A DNA stretch of 64,000 nt. Source: Eriocheir sinensis (taxonomy: Eukaryota > Arthropoda > Malacostraca > Decapoda > Varunidae). Below are positions 1 to 16,599 of the stretch, piece after piece. The stretch's first letter is position 1, and every line of letters starts with the position of its first letter. The notes beneath the pieces are model-generated. The model was given only the letters and a program-made list of their open reading frames with translations, made no database searches and was not told the origin of the DNA. The translations under genes and the position numbers were made by a program. The DNA lies in the NCBI RefSeq assembly GCF_024679095.1, contig NC_066516.1:1891715-1955714 (forward strand), given 5' to 3'.

Positions 1-1680
1 GCTTCGTGCGACGAGAATCTTTTACCACTTATCTTCAAATTGTGATTTCTTCTTGTTCTATTTGATCGATCAATTGTAAAGTAATCTTCCGCATTAATAT
101 CACTGAGTCCTTTAAACATTTTAAACACTTCTAATAGATCGCCTGAATAAATTTACTTCTTTAAGCCTTTGTTCATATGATAAATTTCTCAACCTAGGAA
201 TCATCTTTGTTACTCTTCGTTGAACCCGTTCCAACTTTTCTGTCTTTTCTGTAGTAGGGAGACCAAAACTGTACACAGTACTCTAGACGGGGTCGAACCA
301 ACGAATTAAACAGTTTTAATATTACTTTTTCCGATTTATTATTAAAGACTCGTCCGATGAAGCCAACCAATTTGTTTGCACCTTTAACTACCTCTGAACA
401 ATGCTGACCGGGCTTTAAATCGCTTTTATATAGTGATTCAAGATCCTTTTCTTTACTTACTGCAGAAAGTTGTTTGTCATTCATTACGTACCGAACGCGA
501 TTGTTATTTTTTCCGATGTGCAACATTTTACATTTGTCAACGTTAAATTTCATTTGCCATTGATTGGCCCAACGTGCAAGTCGATCTAAATCTGATTGTA
601 AAGCTTCTTCGTCGAGTGTTGCAGTTACTTTACTAGCAATTTTTGTGTCATCAGCAAATTTTGATACTTTGCAAGTGAGCCCATCATCGATATCATTAAC
701 ATAAATTAAGAAGAGCATGGGGCCAAGCACTGATCCTTGAGGTACGCCGCTTCTGACGTCGGGCCAATTAGATGTAACACCGTTTAGAACTACTCTCTGT
801 TTCCGCTCAGAGAGCCAGTCCACAAGCCAACTGTGAATGTTACCCGAGATACCGTGCGCCAATAGTTTGCTGAGCAATCGTTGGTGGGGGACCTCATCAA
901 ATGCCTTTTGAAAATCCAGATATATGATATCTACTGATCTGCTTTCATCGAACACCTCAAAAATATAATGAAAAAAATCAAGTAAGTCAGTTAAACACGA
1001 ACGTTTACTACGGAAGCCATGTTGCGAGTTTTTTATCATATTATTTTCTTCGAAGAATTTCACCATATTGTCGCGAATGATAGTCTCCATTAACTTACAA
1101 ACAATCGATGTCAGGCTAATTGGTCGATAGTTTCCTGTATGAGACTTGTCCCCCTTTTTGAAAATTGGTGTGACATTTGCAAGTTTCCAATCCGACGGAA
1201 CTTTTCCAGCTGTTAAAGATTTATTGAATATGATGGAGAGCGGTTTACAAATTTGATGTTTGATTTCTTTTAAGACCCTAGGGGTAATTTTGTCTGGACC
1301 AGGAGCTTTGCTTACTTTAATCTTTTCAATTGTGCGTAAAATGTCACTTTCTACGATGAGCACGCCACTTAACATCTTTTCGGTCCTTCTTAATTTCTTG
1401 GTTTCGCGGCGAATTCTGTCCAGCTCTAGTTTATCAGCCTCACTCTGAGTTGATATGTATCTACTGTATACGCGTTTTTGAAGAGATAGGCTATTTTGAA
1501 TTTCGTTATTCCACCATTTGGGTTTCTTCTTAAAAGCTGAACGTCTGTTACGATAGGGTACGCATATGCTTATGGCATTGTTCAATATTGTGGTGAAGGC
1601 CCCCAAAGATTTATCAATATCTGTTTCCGCCGAGATTTCAGGGATGGAAACAGAGGAAGAAGGCATTGAGGGGGACGAAT
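1..1680 (-). mobile_element. CR1-like LINE family A, EN-linker/RT part, 3' end outside window
   Basis: The antisense reading frame 1666 to 194 (490 codons) is an RT fragment. Motifs in order are the pre-RT block with KWWNNEI (about residue 50), SKAPGPDKITPRVL (about 117), NYRPISLTS (about 180), [38 protein letters not shown] and the catalytic FADD (codons at 645-656, about residue 337), then the thumb region ending in PRLEYCVQFWSPYYRKD. A frame change near 200 moves the C-terminal region into another frame, where it continues to base 1. The linker between the endonuclease and RT looks internally deleted (KKLRRTEKMLSG runs straight into the RT). The catalytic aspartates are intact but the copy is defective. 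It abuts the family B copy at about 1680. The match to CR1-type RTs is by motif, not by search. Confidence 0.85.
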
Positions 1681-2236
1681 CATATAAAAGAAACAGGAGA
1701 AACTAAAGGAAGGCGGACATGGAAAATCTGAAGAAATACTATAGAGAGCTAAACTGGGAAAAGTTTTAGAGAGAAAGCGAGGTGCAGAAAAAGTATGATA
1801 TTTTTTATGGAGGCGTATGAAACAGGAGTTATGAAATATGTCCCATTGTATAAACCCAAAGAACAAAGAAAGAAGGATTGGTTTAATTAATGCAAGATGT
1901 GCTGATGCAAAGGAAAAAAAGAGACAAAGCGTGGAAGAGACTGAAAAGAAATAAGAATCAAAGGAATAAAGATTTTAAGATAGCAAAAAAATTAATACAT
2001 GTAAATAATGAGAGAAGAAGAGAAAGGATATGAAAAGGATATTGTCGAAAAGTGCAAGGAAGAACCTAAACTGTCTTATAGATTCATAAATGGAAAAGTC
2101 AAACCAAGGGAAAAAAGTAGAAAGACTGAAAGATGAAAATAAGATAATCGAAGAGCCTAAGGACATGACTGAGCTGCTAAACAAGAGGTTCCAGCAAGTT
2201 TTTACAAAAGAATCACAATTCAATGTACCACAAGAT

Positions 2237-2394
2237 TTTTTTATTTTTTTTAAAACAAAGAAGACAGCTCAAGGGCACAAAAAAAGGAAATAATAATAAA
2301 AAAAAAAAGCCCACTACTCGCTGCTCCTATAAAAAGAATCAAAAGAGGTGGCCGAAAGAGAGGTTAATTTCAGGAGAGGTGTCCTGATAAGATG
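2237..2394 (-). mobile_element. 5'-truncated family C LINE 3' tail inserted in family B
   Basis: A T-run on the plus strand (the poly-A tail of a minus-strand element) is followed by the family C 3' untranslated block. That block contains AGACAGCTCAAGGGCACAAA and GAGGTGTCCTGATA and recurs at 8436, 41105 and 46993. The heptamer ACAAGAT occurs at 2230-2236 and again at 2395-2401, a plausible target-site duplication. Only about 150 bp of the element was inserted. Five bases (2390-2394) at the truncated end do not match family C. Confidence 0.8.
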
Positions 2395-3370
2395 ACAAGA
2401 TAAATGTTCATATGGATGAAGTCATAATAACTAAAGAGGAGATATATAAAATAATGGGGGAGCTGGAAGAGAGGAAGCAATAGGATCAGATGGAGTCTCA
2501 GGTTTTATATTGAAAGAATGTAGAAATCAGCTGGTTGTACCGGTATACGATGTTATAAAGAGCTCAATATCAACTGGTATATTACCAAAGGAATGGCGGA
2601 GGGCTGAGGTGGTCCCTATATATAAAAGTGGGAAAAATGAAGAACCTCTGACCCAGTATCATTGACCAGTGTAGTTTGTAAAATATGCGAGAAAGTGATA
2701 AAGAAACACTGGACGAAATTTCTAGAAGACCATAATATAATTACAGAATAACAGTATGGCTTTAGAAAAGGGCACTCATGTGTAACAAACCTACTGAGCT
2801 TTTACTCAAGAGTGACAGACATAACACAGGAGAGGAACAGATGGATAGATTGCGTGTACTAGGACCTGAAGAAGGTTTCTGATAAAGTTCCACACACACA
2901 AGACTACTATGAAACCTGGAAAATAAAGGAGGATTGAAAGGGAAAATGAAAAACTGGAAGGAAAGTTACTTAAGGGGAAGAGAGATGAGAACAGTGGTAA
3001 AGGACAAGAAATCGGAAAGGAGAATTATAGATAGTGAAGTGCCCCAAGGATTGGTATTGGCACCAATACTTTTCCTAGTATATATAAATGATATGCCGAA
3101 GAAAGTAAGCATTTACATGAGCCTATTTGCAGACGATACGAAATTGCTGAGATATAAAGAGACAGTAATGACTGATATTCTGGCAGAAGATTTCAGTAAG
3201 ATTTGGGACTGGGGTATGAAATGGGAGATGGAGTTCAATGTGAAGAAATGCCATGTAATGGAAATGGGAAAGAGTGAAAGGAGACCAAAAAATGAAAAAA
3301 GGTCAAGAAGAAAGATATCTGGGAGAGACTATATAGGATAATCAACAGTCTGAGAGTCATGTTTAGGGTA

Positions 3371-3745
3371 GGCGGTGGCCGAAGTGATAGCGTACTGGAC
3401 CCACATTCGCCGCGTGATGGACGACGCGGGTTCGAATCCTCACGCTACCACTCGGATTTTTCAGTCACCGCCGAGTGGCTTAAAACTACCCACATGCTGT
3501 CCTGAAGACCACCCATCAACCCGGACTCTAGAGGAAGCCGTCCAAGCGAATCAAGAACGAGTTCCGGGGGGCAGCATGAGCCAATGCAAGATGGCGCCAC
3601 TATAAACACTCGCCTGCGCCAGAACGGGCTGGGCCGACCATCAGGCCCCACCTGGAAGAAGCCTTGGGCCGACCATCAGGCCCCACCGGGAAGATGCCTA
3701 CCGGCGCAATAGGCAACAACGTAAAAAAAAAAAAAAAAAAAAAAA
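3371..3745 (+). mobile_element. tRNA-derived SINE, type S1
   Basis: The head resembles a tRNA promoter, with an A-box-like GGTGGCCGAAGTGATAGCG and a B-box GGTTCGAATCC at about 3430. It is followed by a body with GCCGAGTGGCTTAAAAC, CACATGCTGTCCTGAAGACC and a duplicated GGGCCGACCATCAGGCCCCA, then an A-run (3723-3745). The same body occurs at 29201-29505, which shows it is a dispersed family. No acceptor-stem pairing is seen, so it is not a tRNA gene. Flanks carry only an imperfect duplication (ATGTTTAGG against ATGTTAATAGG). Confidence 0.85.
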
Positions 3746-3819
3746 TGTTAATAGGATATTCGGGGATACGTATAGAATGGTAAGAAATATAGGATTAGCA
3801 TTCTACTACATGGATAAGG

Positions 3820-3904
3820 TGTCTGGATAGAGAAAGATGGAAGCTCTTCTGCCGTGGCCATCCCGTGGTGGGAGCTCCTAGGAGCAGGCGTCGATGAAAT
3901 GATG
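3820..3904 (+). mobile_element. RTE-like LINE 3' tail (85 bp) inserted in family B
   Basis: An 85-bp piece ending in GATGAAATGATG is bracketed by a perfect 10-bp direct repeat, ATGGATAAGG, at 3810-3819 and 3905-3914. Its start can be read as the C-terminal end of an RTE-type RT (LDRERWK), and the ATG-rich 3' end is typical of RTE elements. Removing the piece and one repeat joins the two halves of the family B thumb region. Confidence 0.7.
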
Positions 3905-4441
3905 ATGGATAAGGATATGATGAAAAAAACCCAAAAAAAACCACTATGATTAGACCAAAATTGGAATATGCGGAAACTGTGTGGTCTCCCCATAAGAAGA
4001 AACACATTAAAAAAAAAAACTAGAAAGAATACAAAGGATGGCAACGAAAATGGTTCCAGAACTGGAGGAATTGTCACATGAAGAAAGACTAAAGAAAATG
4101 GACCTACCAACACTGGAACAGAGAAGAGAAAGAGGAGACTTAATACAAATTTATAAATTATTGATTAAAATGGAAGAAATAGACAATGAGGAGTTACTAA
4201 GAGAAGGAAGAAACACCAGCAACACACAAGGACACAGTAAGAAATTGAGGAAAGGAAGATACTTGAGAGACAAAGATATATAGCTTCCCGCAAAGAAACA
4301 TAGAGGTTTGGAACTGACTAAGTGAGGATGTAGTATCGGCGAAGTGTGCGCATAACTTTAAGGAAAAACTTGATAAATACAATAATGGAGACGGGACCAC
4401 ACGAGCGTAAGTCCAGGCCCTGTAAAACTACAACTAGATAA

Positions 4442-4594
<153 letters not shown>

Positions 4595-4710
4595 TGCGGA
4601 AGGGTCAACAGCATGAGTGTGGTACTGAATATTGCAAGTACCTTGACAACACACTAACGTCCCCTCTGAATTTTGAGTGAGACGGGTATGAAGTGGATGT
4701 AAGTGTGTGT

Positions 4711-6710
<2,000 letters not shown>

Positions 6711-6782
6711 GATATGTCTGTCTGTCTGCCTTGCGCTGAAACGTGTAACTCCATGTCATATTCAGGAGAATGTGCGTGTGTT

Positions 6783-6785
<3 letters not shown>

Positions 6786-6828
<43 letters not shown>
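6786..6828. repeat. (TG)n microsatellite abutting family C
   Basis: About 40 bp of TG directly before the truncated 5' end of the family C copy. Confidence 0.95.
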
Positions 6829-10265
<3,437 letters not shown>

Positions 10266-11165
10266 TAAGGAAGAAAGGGAAAACCGTGCAGGACCAAGAG
10301 CAGTCAAGGGAGTGGGGAGCTTGGGAAGAGGAGAAGAAAGTGAGCAGACAGTAAGGGGATGGGGAGTTGGGTAAAGGGAGGAGGGTTTGGGGGGACCAGT
10401 AACAGCAAGACTAAGAGGAAGCAAGGAAAGTGGACCGAAGGAAGGGGAACATAGGGAGGGGAGAAGAAAGTAAGCAGAGAGAAAGGGTAGGGGGAGTTGG
10501 TTAAGTGGAGAAGGGGTAAGGAGCTGGGTATGGTGAGAAAGGAAAGAGAAGCATGACGAAAGAGAGCCAAGGAAGGGGGAGCCAAGGGATGGAGAGCATG
10601 AAAAGGGAAGGAGAAGAAAGTAAGCAGTGAGCAAGAGTACGGACAGGGAGGTGGGTAAGGGGAGAAGGGATAAAGGGAGATAAGTAAGGAGAGAGGGGAA
10701 AGAGGAGCAAGGCTACGAGAAGCCAAGGAAAGGGGCGCCAAGGGAAGGGGAGCATGAAAAGTGGGAAAAAAAGTAAGCAGATAGCAAGTGTAAAGGGAAA
10801 AGGGGCAAAGGGTGAGAAGGGTAAAAAGAATATAGAAATGGGAGGTGGGTAAGGGGAGTAGAGGTAATGGGAACTGGATAAAGGGACGAAGGTAAGAGAA
10901 GCAAAGGTAAAAGGAGCAAGAGATATAAGGGAAAGGGAAAAGGAGCAAGACTAAAGGGAGCCAAGATGTTTGGAGACAATAAGGAAGAAGAGTAAGAGGA
11001 GGGGGCAGCAGAAATAGAAGGAGCCAAGATAAGAGAAACCAGAGATAAGGGAGCAAGGGTAAGGGGAAAGAGCAGCAGGAGTAAGGCGAGCCAGGTGTGG
11101 TAGGAGCCAGAGTAAAGAGAGCAGGAGTAAGGGGAGGAATGAGGGGAGGGTTAGCGTGAGAAGGC
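10266..11165. repeat. Purine-rich degenerate minisatellite, period about 130-153 bp
   Basis: The plus strand is almost entirely purine. The landmark GAAGAAAGTRAGCAG recurs at about 10333, 10462 and 10613, and as AAAAAAAGTAAGCAG at about 10766 (spacings 129, 151, 153). Long antisense Pro/Leu/Ser-rich open frames here are a composition effect, not genes. Confidence 0.75.
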
Positions 11166-11625
11166 AAGCACTTGGTGACGGCAGGACAACAGCACTAGCA
11201 GCCCTTTGTTTCCTGCAAGGCGACACCTCCGCACCTCACACGCCTCGTCTCAAACGTGCGGACATGAGTGACGTGACGGGAATGGAGAGGAGAAGGAATG
11301 GGGGGGGGGGGGGAGGTAAGGAAAGGTGCTAGGACGAAAGTGTAGCGTAAAGCTGATGAAGGCACAACACTTTACAGGGTTTACATGGGCGCGCTTGTAC
11401 ACACACACACACACACACACACACGCAAACACACACGAATAATAAAAAAGTAAAACAATACACAAACGGGATAAAATCGCTCCATTTTCTTAATTAATCT
11501 AGTCCATTGAACAAAAAAGTTCCATAACAATATTACATAACTAGCGAACAAAGAGAATACAGAGATGCTCGGCCGGCAAGAACGCCACCAAAATAACCAA
11601 TAAATGTCGTCTAGAGTAATCTCAT
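11166..11625. other. Unassigned sequence with (AC)n at 11399-11424
   Basis: Mixed-composition sequence with a short G-run (about 11300) and one AC microsatellite. No gene or named repeat is recognised. Confidence 0.4.
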
Positions 11626-11705
11626 TCACGACCCGAACACAACACAAGCGGATCAGAGCCCCTAACGACGAGGCCACAGTAGATATGGGGGAGGAGGAGA
11701 GAGGG
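11626..11705 (-). mobile_element. Possible tRNA-derived SINE head
   Basis: On the minus strand, GTGGCCTCGTCGTTAGGGGC resembles an A-box and GTGTTCGGGTCGTG a degenerate B-box about 30 bp later. No body matching the other SINEs follows, so this is tentative. Confidence 0.35.
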
Positions 11706-11890
11706 GCAGGTGATATATACTATATACAAAGGGGATCTGAATGCCTCGGAAGAAGAGGTGAGCCGCGCACATACTAAGACCAGCGCCGGATGAGCTTTGG
11801 TCCAAATGATCTCCTCCGGCCCGCAAGGGATTGGATGCTGGTGCAAACGGAGGACGACGAGGAAACACGAAGTACGAGGAGGATTAAAGG

Positions 11891-11894
<4 letters not shown>

Positions 11895-11929
<35 letters not shown>
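11895..11929. repeat. (GA)n microsatellite
   Basis: About 35 bp of GA, in a purine-rich context next to the 3' end of a family E LINE copy. Confidence 0.93.
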
Positions 11930-11933
<4 letters not shown>

Positions 11934-11982
11934 TACGACAGGAGGCTTTGCATTATAGATGTAAAGGGAGGAGGAGGTGGAA

Positions 11983-13662
11983 GAGGAGAAACATGGAAAC
12001 ATGGACTAGCAGGCAGCAGAAAGACTGTTGGCTCATTACTAGGCTGCCTGCGTTCAGTGATTCAATCAATCCGTTTGCCATAGGAGTGGCTTGCAGGGAA
12101 GGATTAAAGCACTTGTGTATCTACTCTTGGGAACGTTCAGTTCACTCCCGATGCAGCAAAGTGGCGATCAATGCGTTTCTTGAAGGAGTTGATGGTCTCT
12201 GCGCTAACCACTTCTGCAGGAAGGCTGTTCCAGTGGCGAACAACTCTATTCGAGAAATAACTCCTGCCGATGTCGGTATTGCATCGCTTTGCTTGAATTG
12301 TTTTTCCGTTGTTTCTTGTTCTCAGGTTGGTTTGTAGCGTGAAGAGTTTGGAGTGATCAACGTTGCTGAGCTTGTTCAGGTACTTAAAGACTTGTATCAT
12401 GTCTCCCCGCAGGCGTCTCTTTTCCAACGTGAAGAGGTTGAGTCGCTCGAGTCGCTCTTCATAGGGCTTCGTCCTCAGTGATGGTATCATCTTCGTGGCG
12501 CGGCGCTGTACTCTCTCAAGTAATTCAATGTCTTTCCTGTAATTAGGAGACCAGAATTGCACGGCGTATTCCAGGTGGGGCCTTACCAGCGAATTGTACA
12601 AGGATAACATAACTCCCGGCGTCTTGTATTCGAAGTTCCTCGATATGAACCCAAGCATTGTATTGGCTTTCTTACAGGCGGACTTGCAGTGTTTTATTTG
12701 TTTCAAGTCACTGCTGATGGTGACCCCGAGGTCTCTTTCCTCTTGCACAACATGTAGTGGTTCGCCACCCATGTGGTATGTGTAGTTGCTGTTTCTGGAT
12801 CCGATATGCATTACTTTACATTTGGCAGTTTTGAAGGACATCTGCCATTTTTCTGACCACCGAGTGATCTGGTCCAGGTCTCTCTGGATAATTTTGCAGT
12901 CTGCTGTTGTGAGGGCCTCCCCACCCACCTTTGTGTCGTCGGCAATTTTTTAAAGATTGGATTTCAATCCTAGTTCTACGTCGTTGATATATATGGTGAA
13001 AAGTATGGGTCCCAGCACTGACCCTTGTGGCACTCCACTTGTGACCGGGAGCCACTCGGAGGCCTGTCCGTTGAGTACAACTCGTTGTTTTCTTCCAGTG
13101 AGCCAGTCCTTGATCCACGCTGTCAGATTGCCGCCTAATCCCGCCGACTTGAGTTTCTTGAGGAGTCTTTCGTGTGGCACTTTGTCAAAGGCTTTCTGAA
13201 AGTCTAGATATAAAACATCGCTGGGGATATGATTATCCCAGTTTTCATAGATACCTTGGAAGAAGTCCAATAAATTGGTTAAGCATGAGCGCTTGTTCCT
13301 GAAACCGTGCTGAGCATCGGAAATGATGTTGTTGTCTTCAAGGAACCTAACGAGTTTGTCTCTGATGATCTTCTCGAGGATTTTTCCCGCCACAGAGGTC
13401 AGGCTGATTGGTCTGTAGTTTAGGGCCACACTTTTGTCTCCCTTTTTGTAGATCGGAGTTACATTCGCTTGTTTCCAGTCTTTTGGGACTTTGTTTTGTT
13501 GTAGTGACAGATTGTAGATGGTGGTGAGTGGCTTGAGGATTTGCTGCTTGAGTTCCTTGAACAGCCTGGGTGACAAGTCGACGGGTCCGGTGGACTTGTT
13601 TGTCTCGAGTTTGTCTAGGTACTTCTTCACATCCCGTTCTTCGATTGTGCCAATTTCTAGGA
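11983..13662 (-). mobile_element. CR1-like LINE family E copy E1, RT to 3' end
   Basis: Minus-strand frames 13630 to 12950 and 12928 to 12137 together cover the RT and thumb. Motifs are [128 protein letters not shown] and the C-terminal FKKRIDRHF. The frame breaks at about 12947, where a TAA precedes KIADDTK, so the usual FADD reads IADD. The 3' end (plus-strand 11983-12000) carries a short tandem GAAACATG repeat, a CR1-type terminus. The 5' side stops in the EN-RT linker at about 13662. Confidence 0.9.
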
Positions 13663-14089
13663 GGAGGAGGAGAATAAGGAAATTGAGAGTAAGGAGAGCA
13701 GGTAAGTACTGAAAGGAAGGTACTAAAGCGTTTTATTTTCAATGCTTTGACCAATGTCCTGTGTGCAGCTTACTTGGGTTGCTGAGAGGGGGCGCTGGGT
13801 ACTGTGTTCTTTACTAAGTGTGCCTTGTAAAAATAGTGATGGGCGAGAGGGAGAGGGAGAGTCATTTATGTGGCGTTGAGTCGTAGATCGTGATTGGTGA
13901 GCACACATTAAATCAAGAATTATATCCGATTGTGCTTCACTGGCTAGTCTAATGACGTCATGTCACCTTTTCCGTGGGTTTTCGCCAATAGCCTTTCCCA
14001 CAGCCTCCTTTGAAAAGTAGGTGGTAGCCCGAATTGACTGAACCTTTACAGTTAAGTGCTTGTAGGCTTAGAACGTTGTAACCCTTGAG
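13663..14089. other. Unassigned sequence between E fragments
   Basis: About 430 bp with no coding motif. A short purine stretch (13663-13700) follows the LINE break. The rest looks single-copy. Confidence 0.4.
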
Positions 14090-14263
14090 AATCGCTCCCC
14101 AGAACTGTACTGCACATTCCAGGTGATGTCTTACCACATTAAGATAACATTACATTCGGTGACTAACACTCTCATTATGAACCCGAGCATAGTCCTAGCT
14201 TTATTACATGCTTTTACAATTATATTTGTTTTTATGTCCCTGCTGATGGCGACCCCAAGATCT
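14090..14263 (-). mobile_element. Family E-like LINE fragment E2 (thumb region)
   Basis: The plus-strand text CCCCAGAACTGTACTGCACATTCCAGG through ATGAACCCGAGCATAGTCCTAGC to GACCCCAAGATCT aligns with the RT thumb region of copies E1 and E3 (12545-12735 and 15555-15710). It covers the same LINE interval as E3, so the two are different copies. Divergence is visibly higher than between E1 and E4. Confidence 0.7.
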
Positions 14264-15555
14264 GGGGCGGTATTAATAAAGACTCCAAGCAGTACTTTTA
14301 GAAGTGCTGCTAGAAGCTGTTTTCCTTTTACCAGTAGCTTTTAACTTTACTGCTATAGTCTGTCCAAATCACTTGGCCAATAATAATTATTTACACCGAA
14401 AAGCCCCTCCCCAATTCTTGCTAAGCTCCGCCCCCCCTTCACCTGATTGGCTGTTCATGACGTCATGCGTTGTATCAAAGACACGTACCAAATATATATG
14501 ATTGAGATAATCTAGCTAGTTTCATGATTAAAAAGATATTCGTAATTTAATTGAATGGCGGCACTCTACTTTAACAATCAATGACATCACCAAAGAAACA
14601 AAGTACAATAATAATTATGCCAGTTTTCAAGGGATAACGGGCGGCCCTTCAAAACAAGCAATGTAGCATTGAAGGCGATTATAGTAGGCTACCTATTAAA
14701 TAATGCACACTTTCCGTCATTATTTCCTACATAGCTCATTCACATAGCCATACTAAATATAATCACATAAAAAATATCTTCTACAGTAACTTCATACAGG
14801 TAGGAATCATTGTATTATGGAAAAAGTTTTGTATTCTTGGCTTGGAGGGACAGGTGTGTACGCTCGCGGAAAAGTGGGTGACGGTGAGCGCGGCAGACGA
14901 CGGACCCGTCCCTCCAAGCCACAGATACGAAACTTATTCCTTATTCCTACCTGTATGAAGTTACTGTAAAAGATATTTTGTATGTGATTATATTTAGTAT
15001 GCCTATGTGAATGAGCTATGTAGGAAATAATGACGGAAAGTGTGCATTACTTAATAGGTAGTCTACTATAATCGCCTTCAATGCTACATTGCTTTTTTTT
15101 AATTGGCGCCTCCCCCCTGGAACAGCTGTTTGTCCGTATTTTTATTGGCACAACACTTCAGACATGATAATTAGTGAGCGGGGGCCATCAGTCAGCTATT
15201 ATTATCGTTATTATATTGAATGAGACATCCGAAAAGTTAGCTTTTAAGTCGTTAAAAGTACCCCACGAGGACTGTTACATTTTCGGCGACTCCTAGCAGT
15301 AAAGTCGCTTCTTCTAGCAGTAAACTCGGTTTGTCAACATGGGGCGTGGCTTAGGCAGGCGAGGGGGCGGAGCTTCGGCCGCCGAGACGAGATGCCAACT
15401 AGTCAGTTTCCTGCCGCTCCACATGCAACCACCTCTATAATCTTGGGGACTCCTAGCAGTAAACTCGCGACTTCTAGAAGTTAGCAGCAAAATTAGGAGG
15501 AAACTCACTTTGAAAGTTGAATTTCACTCCTAGGAGTCTTTATTAATACCGCCCC
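14264..15555. mobile_element. 1.3-kb non-autonomous element with perfect terminal inverted repeats
   Basis: It starts GGGGCGGTATTAATAAAGAC at 14264 and ends with the exact reverse complement at 15555. The match covers at least 23 bp and can be extended to 26 bp with TCT/AGA. A central hairpin occupies 14657-15093. There is no transposase-like frame. It lies between two family E fragments, but these represent overlapping LINE intervals, so no target-site duplication can be read. Superfamily is unassigned. Part of its left half (about 14358-14450) recurs at 16600-16683. Confidence 0.75.
14657..15093. repeat. Long hairpin, arms about 190 bp, loop 56 bp
   Basis: The left arm 14657-14851 is nearly the reverse complement of the right arm 14908-15093. 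Anchors are AGCAATGTAGCATTGAAGGCG against CGCCTTCAATGCTACATTGCT outside and GGCTTGGAGGGAC against GTCCCTCCAAGCC inside. It sits in the middle of the 14264-15555 element. Confidence 0.9.
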
Positions 15556-15901
15556 AGAATTGCACGGTGTATTCCAGGTGGGGTCTGACCAGTGACTTAT
15601 ATAAGGATAACATAACTTCCGCTATGAACCCGAGCATAGTGTTGGCTTTCTTGCAGGAGGACTTGCAAGGATTTGTGGATTTCAAGTCACTGCTAATAGT
15701 GACCCCGAGGTCTCTCTCCTCCTGTACTGCCGGTTGTGGTTCGCCACCCATGTAGTATGTGTGGTTGCTATTTCTGGACTTAACTTTACATTTGGTAGTG
15801 TTAAAGGACAGCTGCCACTTTTCCGACCACTGAGTGATCTGGTCCACGTCTCTCTGGATAGTTTCGCAGTCTGCTGTCGTGAGGGCCTTCCCTCCCACCT
15901 T

Positions 15902-15984
<83 letters not shown>

Positions 15985-16599
15985 AAGAGTATGGGGCCCA
16001 GCACCGACCCTTGTGGCATTCCACTTGTAACCGGGAGCCACTCGAATGCCCGCCCGCTGAGTTGAACTCGTTGCTTTCTTCCAGTGAGCCAATCGTTTAT
16101 CCACGCAATCAGATTGTCTCCTAGTCCCGCCGATTTCAGTTTCTTGAAAAGTCGTTCGTGTGGCACCTTGTCATAGGCCTTTTCGAAGTCTAGATAGATA
16201 ACATCGCTGGGATGTGATTATCCCAGTTTTCATATTTACCTTGGAAGAAGTCCAGTAGGTTGTTTAAGCATGAGCGCTTATTCCTGAAACCGTGCTGAGC
16301 ATCGGAAATGATGTTGTTGACTTCAAGAAACTTGACGAGTTTGTCTCTGATAATCTTCTCGAAAACTTTTCCCGCCATTGGAGTCAAGCTGATTGGCCTG
16401 TAGTTCAAGGCCACGCTCTTGTCTCCCTTCTTGTAGATCGGTGTTACGTTCGCTTGCTTCCAGTCTTCGGGAACTTTATTTTGTTGTAGTGTCGAATTAT
16501 AGATGGCGGTGAGTGGCTTGAGTATTTGCTGCTTGAGTTCCTTGAGCAGCCTGGGTGACAAGTCGTCGGGTCCGGTCGACTTGTTTGTCTCTATAAGTC
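15556..16599 (-). mobile_element. CR1-like LINE family E copy E3, catalytic segment replaced by (TA)n
   Basis: The minus strand carries [87 protein letters not shown] and then a Tyr-Ile run from (TA)n. It resumes at TKVGGKALTTADC and runs to the thumb, ending near PHLEYTVQFW. The (TA)n replaces the segment that in copy E4 carries the catalytic FADD. The 5' truncation is at about 16590 and the 3' truncation is at the inverted-repeat element. A small deletion removes the MHIG segment (KCKVKSRNSN). Confidence 0.88.
15904..15980. repeat. (TA)n microsatellite inside a LINE reading frame
   Basis: About 77 bp of TA. It arises where intact family E copies have a short ATATATAT in the IYIN codons. 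Confidence 0.97.

Noticed and set aside
3748..4113. Hydrophobic antisense frame (membrane protein)
   Set aside because: It is antisense to the family B LINE thumb region and crosses two insertions.
10304..11167. 287-codon antisense frame rich in Pro, Leu and Ser
   Set aside because: It is the translation of a purine/pyrimidine minisatellite. Several overlapping frames of the same kind exist.
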